Of a DNA stretch of 5,233 bases, positions 5,168-5,233 are shown in pieces. The notes beneath the pieces were generated by a model. The model saw only the letters and a program-made list of their open reading frames with translations. It did not search any database and had not been told where the DNA came from. Where the stretch lies: positions 1 to 5,233 of the forward strand of contig CADAPN010000141.1 in assembly GCA_902789835.1 (NCBI GenBank), in the 5' to 3' direction. The position numbers were made by a program, and so were the translations under genes. Every line of letters starts with the position of its first letter. Positions within the stretch are counted from its first letter, which is position 1. The stretch is from Oscillospiraceae bacterium. GTDB lineage: Bacteria > Bacillota_A > Clostridia > Oscillospirales > Oscillospiraceae.

Positions 5168-5233
5168 AGCCGAGCAGTCTGATATCGGCAAGGTCAAACA
5201 GCATATCTGAAAGCACCGGAGCCTGCGGCAGAT
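5168..5233. other. Downstream non-coding tail, nothing recognised
   Basis: The 66 bases after the small lipoprotein stop contain no open frame with a ribosome binding site. A weak 5-bp inverted repeat, GCCGA/TCGGC (5169-5173 and 5185-5189), lacks a T-run. A terminator may lie beyond the window edge. Confidence 0.5.

Noticed and set aside
5169..5189. GCCGA/TCGGC inverted repeat after the small lipoprotein as terminator
   Set aside because: The stem is 5 bp with an 11-base loop and is followed by AAGGTCAAAC rather than a T-run.

Overview
The window looks like chromosomal DNA of a Gram-positive anaerobe, probably a GC-rich member of class Clostridia (Bacillota). The grounds are strong GGAGG-type ribosome binding sites, a LytR-CpsA-Psr (LCP) envelope protein, two secreted lipoproteins with short Lys-rich signal peptides and LSAC lipoboxes, Pro/Thr/Ala-rich extracellular linkers, and a G/C-rich third codon position. 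No mobile element, CRISPR array, tRNA or rRNA was seen. The taxonomic call is inference from composition and gene content.

Layout. Minus strand, bases 1-1190: a voltage-gated-type K+ channel, cut by the left window edge, carrying two RCK_C (TrkA_C)-like domains directly after the pore. Bases 1191-1350: a non-coding gap with a perfect 10-bp hairpin flanked by two copies of a 14-bp direct repeat exactly 70 bp apart, plus a candidate promoter for the channel. Minus strand, 1351-2466: a membrane-anchored LCP protein. Bases 2467-2635: a divergent promoter region. Plus strand, 2636-4492: a large lipoprotein (beta-rich N-terminal domain, Pro/Thr linker, two tandem Ig-like domains, and a C-terminal alpha/beta domain), ended by a clear intrinsic terminator at 4521-4556. 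Bases 4557-4660: a leader with tandem 11-bp repeats. Plus strand, 4661-5167: a small lipoprotein with a lipocalin-like domain. The last 66 bases hold no recognisable gene.

The genes share an envelope theme: an ion channel, a probable cell-wall glycopolymer ligase, and two lipid-anchored surface proteins. Each gene appears to have its own promoter, so there is no strong evidence for one operon. The most notable points are the channel architecture, the start region of the large lipoprotein (an ideally placed ATG that reads Met-Phe-stop, overlapping the in-frame TTG), its tandem Ig domains with an asymmetric cysteine pattern, and the repeat structures in the three intergenic regions. None amounts to convincing evidence of a wholly new system.
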